A stretch of DNA of 64,000 nucleotides from an uncultured Ruminococcus sp. (GTDB taxonomy: Bacteria > Bacillota > Clostridia > Oscillospirales > Acutalibacteraceae). Shown piece by piece: positions 36,747-45,869 of the stretch (position 1 is the first letter of the stretch; every line of letters starts with the position of its first letter). The stretch is from contig CAKSNZ010000002.1 in the NCBI GenBank assembly GCA_934476515.1, positions 1 through 64,000 of the forward strand, in the 5' to 3' direction. The notes under the pieces were generated by a model. That model ran no database searches and was not told the DNA's origin. It worked only from the letters and a program-made list of their open reading frames with translations. Position numbers and translations under genes: made by a program.

Positions 36747-38387
36747 TTAATATTCTACACCCATAATGTAGTAATATACCGGCTGGTCACCCTTGATTAG
36801 TGAAATATCAATGTTGCTACCGTACTTTTCAAGCAATGCTTCATAAGCCTCGTTAGCTTCTTCCTCTGTAATATCTTCACCGTAAATCAAAGTAACAAAT
36901 GATGCACCCTTTTTGATAACTTCTTTTGCTAGTTTTAGAAGAGCTTTCTGAGAAGACTTTTCACAAACACAAAGTTTGCCGTCCTTAAGACCGATAATCT
37001 CTCCTTCTTTAATCTTCTTACCACCAAATTCGCTATCTCTGGCAGCAAATGTAATCTGTCCGGTTACAACATTCTTAACTGACTCAGACATAACTTCTAG
37101 GTTTTCTTCAACTGTAGAATCTTCATCATAGTTGATAAGAGCAGTTAAACCTTGAGAAATTGTCTTTGACTGAATTACATAAACTTCTCTGTCATCTACC
37201 ATATCAACAGCTTGCTCTGCAGCCATAATGATATTCTTGTTATTTGGAAGTACAACAACTACCTTTGCAGGTGTTGCCATAATTGCATCATAAATATCAT
37301 CAGTTGATGGGTTCATACTCTGACCACCTGAAACAATGTGGTTACAACCCATATCTGTAAATAGTTCAGAAAGACCTTCACCGGCTGCAACTGAAACAAA
37401 ACCGATTTCTTCTGTTGGTTCAGCCTTTTGTAACTTAGGTGCTTTTTCTTCTGTAGCACCGGCATTCTTGTGCTGTTCTTTCATATTTTCAACTTTAACA
37501 GTTAGTAGCTGACCGTATTTTAGACCTTTTTGTAGTGCCATACCAGGGTTATCAGTATGAACATGAACCTTAATGATTTCTTCATCATCAACAACTACAA
37601 CACAGTCACCGATTGACATTAAATATTCCTTTAGGTCTTGTGGGTCTGCTAAACACTCAGCATCTCTGCCAACAATAAACTCTGTACAATAAGTAAAGTT
37701 AATTACTTCATCAAACTGAGCTGCTGCACTTTCAAAGTTATCTGTTTTAGCTTCTGTTTCTTCTTCAAATGGGATAATCTCATCATCAGCAATTACAGAA
37801 AGCATACCCTGGAAGATAACTAACAAACCTTTACCACCGGCATCAACAACACCTGCTTTTTTAAGTACAGGTAAAAACTTTGGTGTAAGTTCAAGAGCTT
37901 CTTCTGCTGCTCTGACTACTTCTGTCCAAACGATTGTAGCATTGCCTGTTTCTGTAATAATGTTCATACCGGCTTCATAAGCCATTCTTGCAACAGTAAG
38001 GATTGTACCTTCTGCCGGTTTAGTAACAGCCTTATAAGCCTCATCAACACCAATACCTAAAGCATCAACTAAATCCTCACCATTAGCCTTTTCCTTATCC
38101 TTAAGACCTTTTGCAAAACCTCTAAAGATAATTGAAAGGATAACACCTGAGTTACCTCTGGCGTTACGAAGCATAAAGGAAGCAGTCTTGGATGCTACTT
38201 CTGAAATAGGAGCATCCTGAATTTTCTTTAGTTCCTTAGCTGCTGCAGAAATTGTCATTGACATATTTGTACCTGTATCACCGTCCGGTACAGGGAAAAT
38301 ATTTAAGTCATTTAGTGCTTGTTTTTGAGCACATATATTATTTGCACCTGAAATGATGGCATCTCTAAATACGTTACCTGTTATCAT
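36747..38387 (-). CDS. fakA: DAK2/DhaK-type fatty acid kinase FakA (YloV)
   Basis: This 546-residue kinase has an N-terminal DhaL/DAK2 domain (about 1-200) with NIFPVPDGDTGTNMS, RGARGNSGVI-like (RNARGNSGVILSIIF) and DAGGKGLLVIF. A central EDD-like region and C-terminal domain follow (VVVVLPNNKNIIMAA, FVTLIYGEDITEEEANEA). FakA phosphorylates fatty acids carried by a FakB protein so that exogenous or recycled acyl chains enter phospholipids. No FakB is seen in this window. The gene has its own promoter inside the spoVS terminator region. Confidence 0.92.
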   Translation of the reverse strand: MITGNVFRDAIISGANNICAQKQALNDLNIFPVPDGDTGTNMSMTISAAAKELKKIQDAPISEVASKTASFMLRNARGNSGVILSIIFRGFAKGLKDKEKANGEDLVDALGIGVDEAYKAVTKPAEGTILTVARMAYEAGMNIITETGNATIVWTEVVRAAEEALELTPKFLPVLKKAGVVDAGGKGLLVIFQGMLSVIADDEIIPFEEETEAKTDNFESAAAQFDEVINFTYCTEFIVGRDAECLADPQDLKEYLMSIGDCVVVVDDEEIIKVHVHTDNPGMALQKGLKYGQLLTVKVENMKEQHKNAGATEEKAPKLQKAEPTEEIGFVSVAAGEGLSELFTDMGCNHIVSGGQSMNPSTDDIYDAIMATPAKVVVVLPNNKNIIMAAEQAVDMVDDREVYVIQSKTISQGLTALINYDEDSTVEENLEVMSESVKNVVTGQITFAARDSEFGGKKIKEGEIIGLKDGKLCVCEKSSQKALLKLAKEVIKKGASFVTLIYGEDITEEEANEAYEALLEKYGSNIDISLIKGDQPVYYYIMGVEY

Positions 38388-38428
38388 CTCATCACATCCT
38401 ATCCTTAACGATAATTAAATTCTTAACC

Positions 38429-38457
38429 ATTATAACACAAAAAAAGGACTTGTACAA
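38429..38457 (-). promoter_or_regulatory. Promoter of fakA overlapping the spoVS terminator
   Basis: TTGTAC (38457-38452) and TATAAT (38434-38429) are spaced 17 bp apart; the -35 lies inside the spoVS terminator stem. Confidence 0.65.
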
Positions 38458-38468
38458 GACAAGCCCTT
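38439..38468 (-). terminator. Terminator of spoVS
   Basis: AAGG-CTTGT pairs with ACAAG-CCTT (38444-38468, one mismatch) and is followed on the minus strand by seven T. Confidence 0.75.
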
Positions 38469-38553
38469 AAAATAATTGTATAAAATTTCAGCTTTTTAAA
38501 TAGAAAATGTTTCCATTTGTTTTGTTATTTCATAGTTATTCAACACTTTGTTG

Positions 38554-38817
38554 TTATTTTATCGCTTTTTCTACTAAAAAGCTCATTGCTGTGCGTTCTT
38601 CACCATTGATTTCTACATTTGTAAATGATGGTACGCATACAATGTCACATTCTTCATTTAGATAGGACCTTGCAACTGCAATTGACTTTACTGCTTGGTT
38701 AGTAGCACCGGCACCTACTGCCTGAATTTCTACCTGTCCCTCTTCACGAATAACTCCGGCTATTGCACCTGCAACAGAATTTGTTACTGATTTTGAAGAT
38801 ACTTTTAGTGTTTCCAT
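38554..38817 (-). CDS. spoVS: Stage V sporulation protein S
   Basis: This 87-residue Alba-like protein is needed for proper spore coat assembly and septation in Bacillus. The sequence ETLKVSSKSVTNSVAGAIAG, with VQAVGAGATNQAVKSIAVARSYL, is strongly conserved in SpoVS. A GGAGG ribosome site and its own promoter make it a single-gene unit. Its presence beside ymdB mirrors the ymdB-spoVS order in B. subtilis and supports a sporulating organism. Confidence 0.95.
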   Translation of the reverse strand: METLKVSSKSVTNSVAGAIAGVIREEGQVEIQAVGAGATNQAVKSIAVARSYLNEECDIVCVPSFTNVEINGEERTAMSFLVEKAIK

Positions 38818-38854
38818 AATTCTTTTTCCTCCAACAAATAAAATGTTTAGTTAT

Positions 38855-38883
38855 ATTATAGCTTATTAGTGTGGCAATTTCAA
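38855..38883 (-). promoter_or_regulatory. Promoter of spoVS
   Basis: TTGAAA (38883-38878) and TATAAT (38860-38855) on the minus strand are spaced 17 bp apart. Confidence 0.75.
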
Positions 38884-38910
38884 GAGTTTTATTACATATT
38901 TTGGTATTAA

Positions 38911-39687
38911 TTATCTTATTTCAATTCTTTCAATATCTTTTGTTACTGCTGTTTTGTCGTCAATATCAAAGATAACACAATCCATTTTACAGTCACCATC
39001 TGCATAATCAAATCTTTCCGGTAGTTTATTTCTCAGTTTACTGATAATAATTTCCGGTTTAACACCAAGTACAGAATTAATAGGACCTGTCATACCTACA
39101 TCAGTTATATAACCTGTGCCATTTGGTAAAATTTCTTCATCAGCAGTTTGTACATGAGTATGTGTGCCAAATACTGCTGTAATCTTACCGTCTAGGTAAT
39201 AGCCCATTGCTCTCTTTTCACCTGTTGCTTCAGCATGAAAATCAACAATCTTAATTTTGCAATCATCTAATTCTTCCAGAACTTTATCCATTGTTCTAAA
39301 TGGACAATCAAGAATATTATCCATAAATGAATTACCCATAACATTAGCTACACCAACAGTAAATCTACCCATATCGTATTTACAGTAACCTACTCCCGGA
39401 GTTGTACTGTTTGGAAAATTTGCAGGTCTTATAATATATGGCTTTTCATCAAGATAAGAATAAAATTCTTTTCTTCTAAATGTATGGTTACCAAGTGTAA
39501 TAATATCTGCACCACTTGTAAAAATATGGTCAGCAGAAGTAGGCGTAATACCATTACCGTCACTTGCATTTTCACCATTACATATAGTTAAATCTATTGA
39601 CTTAATTTTCTTTAAAGAAGGAAGTTTCTTCCTTAGAAACTCACAACCGTTTTTTCCAACAACATCGCCAATACATAAAATTCTCAT
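38911..39687 (-). CDS. ymdB: Metallophosphoesterase YmdB (2',3'-cyclic nucleotide phosphodiesterase type)
   Basis: YmdB-type enzymes hydrolyse cyclic nucleotides in B. subtilis and affect biofilm and stress behaviour. The 258-residue protein has ILCIGDVVGKNG at the N-terminus, TICNGENASDGNG, TLGNHTFRR, DFHAEATGEKRAMG and FGTHTHVQTADE, the complete metal-ligand set. The ATG at 39687 is chosen over an upstream in-frame start because it matches the conserved MRILCIGDVVG N-terminus; the upstream extension overlaps a promoter-like TATAAT (39748-39753). It lies between spoVS and yqfD. Confidence 0.92.
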   Translation of the reverse strand: MRILCIGDVVGKNGCEFLRKKLPSLKKIKSIDLTICNGENASDGNGITPTSADHIFTSGADIITLGNHTFRRKEFYSYLDEKPYIIRPANFPNSTTPGVGYCKYDMGRFTVGVANVMGNSFMDNILDCPFRTMDKVLEELDDCKIKIVDFHAEATGEKRAMGYYLDGKITAVFGTHTHVQTADEEILPNGTGYITDVGMTGPINSVLGVKPEIIISKLRNKLPERFDYADGDCKMDCVIFDIDDKTAVTKDIERIEIR

Positions 39688-39784
39688 ATATACACACTTT
39701 CTATATTTATATAGGTGAATTATTTTCAACCTTAAATTTATAAAGATATTATAACACACTTCATTTGCATAAAAAAGTAGTATT

Positions 39785-40978
39785 TTAATTTCCCACAATT
39801 ATTGGTGACTGTACACATAAATTCTCTGTAACTTGATAATCACAATCTATATAGTAATAATCTTTATCTTGACGGTAGGTGTATTTACATTTTTCAATAT
39901 TTTTGTTGTGGAAATAAAATTTTTCTTCTAACTTTGCAAGTTTGTTCAGTTGCTTTTTATATTCTTTTACAGAAATATTTTTCTTTTCCAACTTATATAT
40001 ATATTCTTCTGTTAATGAAAAAGGCAAAACAATATCATTTGCATAACCGTAATAAGTTTTTTTAGTAGATTTATAGGTATGGTACTTTATATGATTAAAG
40101 TCTATAGGAAATGAAAACCATAGTAAATTACATCTTTTTCTCTTCATCATTTCATCAGTTTCACAGAGAAATTCACTTTTCTTTTTTATCTTATATGTTC
40201 TTTCATAATGAGTTCTACCAATAATTTCACCTACTGAATGTACAAGTGTAGTTGTGGTTTCTGTATTTTCTTCACTATCTCCGTTTACAACAACACCACT
40301 AACTAAAATTTGACCTTTCACTACTGCTGAACCTACTTTAACCATTGGTGTACCTTTTAGCACACTTGACTTTACTACTACTGCATCTCTCCTACACTTT
40401 AGATTAGACGGACTATTATTTTTTAAAACTTTATTGGGTTCTTTATATTTTTCTTTTACCTCAACTTCAGCTTTACAACCGGTAAGGTTAATTGAAATCC
40501 ACCTTAATTCAGGTAATTGCTTAAGCACTTTTCTTTCCATATCTTTTAAGTCTAAATTTTCTTTATATACACCGTTATAAATTCCAACATTATTTAGAAC
40601 ATTTAAGATTTTAGTTGTTGGTATATTGTTGTTACCGTTAACTGTTGTTACCCAAATAAATTTACTTAAAGCGAAAGTAATTAAAATAAATATTATTGCA
40701 CCAATAAAAATACCTTTTCTTGCTTTATATTTTTTTATTAGAAACGGTAGTCCTACTTTCTTCTTTACCTTTGTTTTTATTCCTGTTTTATACAGAGATT
40801 TTCTCAGTCTTTTATATTCTCTGACATTAACAGAAAAAGAAATACCGTCTTTACAAGGAACAATATTCCAATATGTATAACCTTGACGGTTAAGAATGTT
40901 AATTAATCTTTCTGTAAATTTTCCTCTGGCAATACAAGTAACATAGCCACGAACATAACGAATTAACTTTACCAGCAT
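39785..40978 (-). CDS. yqfD: Sporulation membrane protein YqfD
   Basis: This 397-residue protein has one clear membrane helix (about 90-110) after a basic cytoplasmic N-terminal domain, then an extracytoplasmic domain. The GYTYWNIVPCKDGISF and NGNNNIPTTKIL (POTRA-like) segments match YqfD/SpoIV family members. It works with YqfC in forespore engulfment or mother-cell functions in Bacillus. It follows yqfC by 8 nt, which is the standard yqfC-yqfD unit. Confidence 0.9.
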   Translation of the reverse strand: MLVKLIRYVRGYVTCIARGKFTERLINILNRQGYTYWNIVPCKDGISFSVNVREYKRLRKSLYKTGIKTKVKKKVGLPFLIKKYKARKGIFIGAIIFILITFALSKFIWVTTVNGNNNIPTTKILNVLNNVGIYNGVYKENLDLKDMERKVLKQLPELRWISINLTGCKAEVEVKEKYKEPNKVLKNNSPSNLKCRRDAVVVKSSVLKGTPMVKVGSAVVKGQILVSGVVVNGDSEENTETTTTLVHSVGEIIGRTHYERTYKIKKKSEFLCETDEMMKRKRCNLLWFSFPIDFNHIKYHTYKSTKKTYYGYANDIVLPFSLTEEYIYKLEKKNISVKEYKKQLNKLAKLEEKFYFHNKNIEKCKYTYRQDKDYYYIDCDYQVTENLCVQSPIIVGN

Positions 40979-40986
40979 TTACTCAC

Positions 40987-41238
40987 CTACAATATAAATT
41001 CTATTTTTAGTACAGTACCCTCTATTACCAAAGCTGAAGAAGAAAGATATTTTAACTTTAGACTTCTTCCGTTAACTGATATAACCATTGACTTTGTATT
41101 TACCTTAATATTTTCACTTTCATATTTTAAAACACCTGTACAACCCTCTACTGTAATTTCTCTGTTGCCTGTCATTTCTATTAACGGCAAGTTTGAAGTT
41201 AAATCTGTTGGAAAGAATCTTTCAAAATCTTTCTTCAT
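40987..41238 (-). CDS. yqfC: YabP/YqfC family sporulation protein
   Basis: This 83-residue protein is the small partner of YqfD. The conserved body includes LIEMTGNREITVEGCTGVLK and YESENIKVNTKSMVISVNGR, typical of the YabP/YqfC family. The ATG at 41238 has GAGGTGA upstream; a longer in-frame reading crosses the divergent ylbJ-like gene and is not credible. It begins the yqfC-yqfD unit, transcribed away from the ylbJ-like gene. Confidence 0.88.
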   Translation of the reverse strand: MKKDFERFFPTDLTSNLPLIEMTGNREITVEGCTGVLKYESENIKVNTKSMVISVNGRSLKLKYLSSSALVIEGTVLKIEFIL

Positions 41239-41308
41239 CAAGTCACCTCTTTCACTAATTTTTACGAAAGTAAAGTTATATTTATGACTGATTGCATATA
41301 TATTAAAA

Positions 41309-42385
41309 GTGAAGACTTTTATTAATTTTAAGAAAAACTTAATATTTCTATTTTCTTTAGGTACAATAATTATTCTCCTAACATTTACTAATACATATAA
41401 GAAAAGCGTTATTGAAGGGCTTGATGTATGTGGTAATGTTCTTCTCCCCTCATTATTTCCATTTTTCTTTCTTAGTTCATTTGTTATATACACAAATTGC
41501 TTTCAGCCTATTGCAAAGCATTTAGGTTTTGTCAGTAAAATTTTCGGTGTATCTAAAAATGGACTTATAGCTATTCTTTTATGTTTAGTAGGTGGTTTTC
41601 CTGTTGGTGGAAAAGCTATTGCTACTTTATACTCTGAAAATAAAATTACCGAAAGTGAGGCTAAAAATTTAAGCTATTGCTTAGTAGGTGCAGGTCCCGG
41701 TTTTTTAGTTACATTTGTTGGAGAAAATTTGTTTTGCAACAAAACACTTGGTATTTATCTGTTATTTGCAAATTATCTTAGTGTTCTTTTAATTACATTT
41801 TTAAACTGCAAAATACTGAATAAACGGTCTAAAAAGCCCTATATATATAATAGTATAGAGAAAAGCAGTGATTATAGCCTTGGAGAAAGCATTGTAAATG
41901 CTACAGAAAGCAGTATTAAGTCATCACTTTCAATGTGTGGTTTCGTGATAATTTTTATTGTTTCAAACAATTTACTTAAACTTTTGCCTATACATACCGA
42001 ACTGATTTCTATTATTTTAGAAATAACAAGTGGTGTTATTAATTGCAATCATATTTTATCAATAGAAGGTGTTGCATTTTTCATTGGATTTGGTGGAATA
42101 TGTGTTCACTTTCAGATTTTTGGAATTATAAAAGATATTCATATTAACAAAGTGTTTTTCTTTTTAATGAGAGTTTTACAAGGTTTAATTTCTTATGTAG
42201 TAATGTTTATTCTCTTAAAAGTTTTTCCTATATCGGCAGAAACCTTTGAAAGTATAAACAAAGAAACTACTGTAACGGTTTCTTCTACTATATGGGGAAG
42301 TTTTGCCCTTATATTTCTTTCATTAATATTCTTAGTGTCAATAAATCATAAAAACAATCAGGAGGTTAATTTATGTGCGGAATAG
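41309..42385 (+). CDS. ylbJ: Sporulation membrane protein YlbJ-like (nucleoside recognition gate family)
   Basis: This 358-residue integral membrane protein has about eight hydrophobic segments, with GGFPVGGKAIATLY and GAGPGFLVTFVGENLF characteristic of the YlbJ/SpoIIIAE-type gate (PF07670) family. YlbJ contributes to spore cortex assembly and resistance in B. subtilis. The start is a GTG at 41309 with no obvious ribosome site, so the exact start is uncertain. Its end overlaps the asnB start by 13 bases. It is divergent from yqfC with only about 70 bp between. Confidence 0.82.
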   Translation: MKTFINFKKNLIFLFSLGTIIILLTFTNTYKKSVIEGLDVCGNVLLPSLFPFFFLSSFVIYTNCFQPIAKHLGFVSKIFGVSKNGLIAILLCLVGGFPVGGKAIATLYSENKITESEAKNLSYCLVGAGPGFLVTFVGENLFCNKTLGIYLLFANYLSVLLITFLNCKILNKRSKKPYIYNSIEKSSDYSLGESIVNATESSIKSSLSMCGFVIIFIVSNNLLKLLPIHTELISIILEITSGVINCNHILSIEGVAFFIGFGGICVHFQIFGIIKDIHINKVFFFLMRVLQGLISYVVMFILLKVFPISAETFESINKETTVTVSSTIWGSFALIFLSLIFLVSINHKNNQEVNLCAE

Positions 42386-44211
42386 CAGGATGGTTTGACA
42401 AAAACATTGACTTTAGTGAAAAGAAGGAGGTTATCGGCAAAGTATCACAATCATTAATACCTAGAGGACCTGATGAGAATGGTGCTTACATTACAAATGA
42501 CATTGCCCTTATACATAGGCGACTTGTAGTTATTGACAGAGAAAACGGAACTCAACCTATGACTGTACAACACAAAGACAGAAAATATACTATTGTATAT
42601 AATGGTGAGTTATATAATACTGAAGAAGTCAGAACTAAACTTATTGCAAAAGGCTTTAAGTTTAGAGGAAGAAGTGATACAGAGGTTGTACTAAAATCCT
42701 ACATTCAATGGGGAAAGAAATGTGTTGAAAAGTTAAATGGTATTTTTGCCTTTGGTATTTATGAAATGAAAAGCAAGGAACTTTTCATTTGTAGAGACAG
42801 AATCGGTGTAAAGCCTTTGTTCTATCATCAATACAAAGGTGGCTTAATTTTTGCTTCGGAAATAAAAGCTATTCTTGCTACCGGTATGGTAAAACCTACT
42901 GTTGATGAACAAGGTTTAATGGAAATTTTCTTTATGGGACCTGCAAGAACACCCGGAGTTGGTGTATTTAAGGATATTAATGAACTGTGTCCCGGTGAAA
43001 TGGCTCTATACAAAAACGGAAAGCTACACAAAGAATTTTACTTTAAGCTAAAAGCAAAAGAACATACAGATGATTTACAAACTACTATTGAGAAAACAAG
43101 ATACTTACTAACAGACTCAATTAAAAGACAGTTAATTTCCGATATGCCGGTATGTTTCTTCTTATCGGGTGGACTTGACAGTTCAATAATTTCAAAAGTT
43201 GCATCAATGTACTACAGAGAAAAGAACAGAGGCAGAATACACACCTTCTCTGTTGAGTATGAAGAAAATGATAAGTACTTTAAGAAAAGTTTATTTCAAC
43301 CTAACAGAGATGCTGACTATATTAAAATGATGGTTAAGGATACTCATAGTGTTCATAATGAAGTTATCCTAAATCATCCTCAACTTGCTGATGCACTTTA
43401 TGATGCTACTGTTGCAAGAGATTTACCTGGTATGGCTGACATTGATTCTTCCCTACTGCTGTTCTGTAAAAAGATAAAACAAGAATATACAGTTGCACTT
43501 TCAGGTGAATGTGCCGATGAACTTTTTGGTGGATACCCATGGTATCACAACAAAAATATTTTATTTGAACAATGTTTTCCTTGGTCAAAAGACCAAACTA
43601 TAAGAAGAAAAATTCTAAAGTCCGGCCTATTAAAAGATGGTGAAGAATATGTACATGAAAGATACTATCAAACTTGTAGAAGAACCGAAAAACTAAGAAG
43701 TGACACAAAAGTATCTGCAAGAATGAGAGAAATGTTTATGTTGAACTTTTACTTCTTTATGCAATGCCTACTTGACAGAAAAGACAGAATGAGTATGTAC
43801 TCAGGTCTTGAAGTTAGAGTTCCATTCTGTGATTATAGAATTGTTGAATATGCTTACAATATGCCTTGGGAAATGAAAGCCTACGATGGCAGAGAAAAAG
43901 GTATTGTAAGAAAAGCATTTGAGGACATATTACCTAATGAAATATGTTGGAGAAAGAAAAGTCCTTATCCTAAAACTCACAATCCTGTTTATATGGAAAT
44001 TGTCAGTAAAAAGGTTCAAGAAATTTTACAAGACAAAACAAGTGCATTATCTACTTTACTTAACAGAGATGGCATCAAGGATATTATGGATAATCCTGAT
44101 AAGATAGAAACACCATGGTACGGTCAATTAATGAGAGCACCACAGATTATGGCTTATATTATTGAACTTGATGAATGGTTTAAAACATACAATGTTGAAA
44201 TAGACATATAG
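42373..44211 (+). CDS. asnB: Asparagine synthase (glutamine-hydrolysing)
   Basis: AsnB makes asparagine from aspartate, glutamine and ATP. The 612-residue enzyme has the catalytic Cys2 of a class II glutamine amidotransferase (MCGIAGWF), followed by RGPDENG and YNGELYN. The synthetase half has the PP-loop SGGLDSSIIS and LSGECADELFGGYPWY. Its start lies within the ylbJ-like gene with AGGAGG upstream, so translation may be coupled. The grouping with a sporulation gene has no obvious functional reason. Confidence 0.95.
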   Translation: MCGIAGWFDKNIDFSEKKEVIGKVSQSLIPRGPDENGAYITNDIALIHRRLVVIDRENGTQPMTVQHKDRKYTIVYNGELYNTEEVRTKLIAKGFKFRGRSDTEVVLKSYIQWGKKCVEKLNGIFAFGIYEMKSKELFICRDRIGVKPLFYHQYKGGLIFASEIKAILATGMVKPTVDEQGLMEIFFMGPARTPGVGVFKDINELCPGEMALYKNGKLHKEFYFKLKAKEHTDDLQTTIEKTRYLLTDSIKRQLISDMPVCFFLSGGLDSSIISKVASMYYREKNRGRIHTFSVEYEENDKYFKKSLFQPNRDADYIKMMVKDTHSVHNEVILNHPQLADALYDATVARDLPGMADIDSSLLLFCKKIKQEYTVALSGECADELFGGYPWYHNKNILFEQCFPWSKDQTIRRKILKSGLLKDGEEYVHERYYQTCRRTEKLRSDTKVSARMREMFMLNFYFFMQCLLDRKDRMSMYSGLEVRVPFCDYRIVEYAYNMPWEMKAYDGREKGIVRKAFEDILPNEICWRKKSPYPKTHNPVYMEIVSKKVQEILQDKTSALSTLLNRDGIKDIMDNPDKIETPWYGQLMRAPQIMAYIIELDEWFKTYNVEIDI

Positions 44212-44216
44212 AGATG

Positions 44217-44247
44217 AAAGCAGGGTTTTTGTAACTCTGCTTTTTTA
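44217..44247 (+). terminator. Terminator of asnB
   Basis: AAAGCAGGGTT pairs with AACTCTGCTTT (one wobble) around TTTGT, followed by six T. Confidence 0.85.
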
Positions 44248-44311
44248 TGATTTATTTTGCACTTTTGATTTTCATATTGGTTACAAATCAATCACAATTA
44301 ATCACTATTCG

Positions 44312-44340
44312 TTGAAATATCAACTTTGATATGTTATAAT
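44312..44340 (+). promoter_or_regulatory. Promoter of the lipid kinase gene
   Basis: TTGAAA (44312-44317) and TATAAT (44335-44340) are spaced 17 bp apart; the ATG at 44371 follows AAGGAG. Confidence 0.7.
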
Positions 44341-44370
44341 ATCGTGTACGGTAAGGAGATAATAGTAATC

Positions 44371-45267
44371 ATGAAAAAGATATTATTCATTTATAACCCT
44401 GTATCAGGTAAAGGTGCAATAAGGTCAAAGCTTTCTTATATTGTAGAAAATCTATCGACTATGGGTGTAGTAACAGTTATGCCTACTAAAGCAAAAGGCG
44501 ATGCTACTATATTTGTAGTTGAAAATATGGATAATTTCGATACTATCATTTGTTCCGGTGGTGACGGTACACTTAATGAAGTTACTACAGGATATATGAA
44601 AGTAGAAAAGGAAAGAAGAAAACCTTGTGGTTATATTCCTGCTGGTACAGTAAACGACTTTGCAACTTCACTTGGCATTTCTAAAAATATTAACAAATGT
44701 ATTGACCAAATTTTGGATAGTAGTATCTTTCCTTATGATATTGGAGAATTCGGTGACAGATACTTTAACTATATTGCAGGTTTTGGTGCATTTACTGAGG
44801 TTGCTTACTCAACATCACAAAGTGTTAAAAATATGCTAGGCAAAACTGCTTATATTCTTGAGGGTATTAAAAGTCTTACAAAAATTAAAAGTGCTAATGT
44901 AAAAATTATTACAGAAAATAAAACTGTTGAAGGTAATTATATTTTCGGTATGATTTGCAATACTTTTTCTGTAGGTGGATTACTTAAAATCGACAGAGAT
45001 GATGTTTCTCTTGATGACGGTAAATTTGAAGCTATCTTTGTAAAGAAACCTAAGAACCCTATTGAACTTCAAGAAACACTTAACGACACATTAAGTGGCA
45101 AGCTAAACAGTAAACACTTTGAATATTTTAGAAGTAGCAACTTTAGAATTATTAGTGAAGAACCACTTAACTGGACACTTGACGGTGAATATGGTGGCAA
45201 AACCGATAATGTGGAAATTCATAATCATGAAAGAGCTATTGAATTTTTACGACCAAATAAAGGGTGA
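44371..45267 (+). CDS. Diacylglycerol-kinase-family lipid kinase
   Basis: This 298-residue lipid kinase is of the YegS/DagK type. FIYNPVSGKGAIR starts the nucleotide-binding region, and CSGGDGTLNEVTTGY is the GGDGT signature for phosphate transfer. GYIPAGTVNDFATSLGI binds nucleotide. It likely phosphorylates diacylglycerol or a related lipid; the substrate is inference. The ATG at 44371 is preferred over a start 15 codons upstream that lacks a ribosome site. The PAP2 phosphatase starts in a GTGA overlap with its stop, so the two enzymes are made together. Confidence 0.88.
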   Translation: MKKILFIYNPVSGKGAIRSKLSYIVENLSTMGVVTVMPTKAKGDATIFVVENMDNFDTIICSGGDGTLNEVTTGYMKVEKERRKPCGYIPAGTVNDFATSLGISKNINKCIDQILDSSIFPYDIGEFGDRYFNYIAGFGAFTEVAYSTSQSVKNMLGKTAYILEGIKSLTKIKSANVKIITENKTVEGNYIFGMICNTFSVGGLLKIDRDDVSLDDGKFEAIFVKKPKNPIELQETLNDTLSGKLNSKHFEYFRSSNFRIISEEPLNWTLDGEYGGKTDNVEIHNHERAIEFLRPNKG

Positions 45268-45767
45268 TTAAAATCAAAAGAGAACAATTTTTAAAATGTA
45301 TTAACACAATAAAAAACAATAATGCTCTGTACAAAGTAGTAAAATTCATTTACAAATTTGTACCGTTTTCAATTTTTCTAGGCTACCCTATTCTATTATG
45401 CTACCTTTTATTTACTAAAGATATAAGGATTATCAAGGTTATTGTAATTCCTCTGGTTACATTTATCGGTGTAACTATAATGAGATTATTAATTAACAGA
45501 ACAAGACCATATGAAAAATATAACTACACACCTGTGTTTCCAAAAGACACCAAAGGAAAAAGTTTTCCTTCTCGTCATGCAGCAAGTGCTTTTATACTTT
45601 CATATGCTTTTCTGTACATTAATCCGATACTTGGAATTATCTCACTGAGTATATCTTTAGTAATGGCATCATTAAGACCACTTTGTGGTGTACACTATAT
45701 TAGTGATGTTGTTGCAGGTATATTGATTAGTTCTGTTATCGGAATATTGTTTTTCTTTATATTCTGA
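45264..45767 (+). CDS. PAP2-family lipid phosphatase
   Basis: This 167-residue membrane phosphatase has about five helices and the PAP2 motifs RTRPYE, SFPSRHAASAF and LRPLCGVHYISDVVAG with the catalytic His. It probably removes phosphate from phosphatidic acid or undecaprenyl pyrophosphate; which is not decidable here. The GTG start at 45264 overlaps the lipid kinase stop. A kinase and a phosphatase acting on lipid heads in one unit fits cell-envelope lipid recycling. Confidence 0.86.
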   Translation: MIKIKREQFLKCINTIKNNNALYKVVKFIYKFVPFSIFLGYPILLCYLLFTKDIRIIKVIVIPLVTFIGVTIMRLLINRTRPYEKYNYTPVFPKDTKGKSFPSRHAASAFILSYAFLYINPILGIISLSISLVMASLRPLCGVHYISDVVAGILISSVIGILFFFIF

Positions 45768-45792
45768 TTTATGAAATTAGAAAAATTAAACT

Positions 45793-45823
45793 AAGGGCGA
45801 TGAATTTTTCATCGCCTTTCTTT
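45793..45823 (+). terminator. Terminator of the lipid kinase/PAP2 pair
   Basis: AAGG-GCGATGAA pairs with TTCATCGCCTT (one bulged G), followed by a T-rich tract. Confidence 0.82.
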
Positions 45824-45831
45824 ATTATTAA

Positions 45832-45869
45832 ATGTAAATTGTGCATAATACTTTTGTGCAAATTTACAT
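45832..45869. promoter_or_regulatory. Inverted repeat upstream of the fru operon
   Basis: ATGTAAATTGTGCA (45832-45845) mirrors TGCAAATTTACAT (45857-45869) with one bulged base. It lies about 125 bp before the promoter and is a candidate operator. A second repeat, ATCAAAAA/TTTTTGAT at 45897-45920, lies between. Confidence 0.4.

Noticed and set aside
41239..41493. Extended yqfC reading frame
   Set aside because: It would cross the divergent ylbJ-like start, and the ATG at 41238 has GAGGTGA directly upstream.
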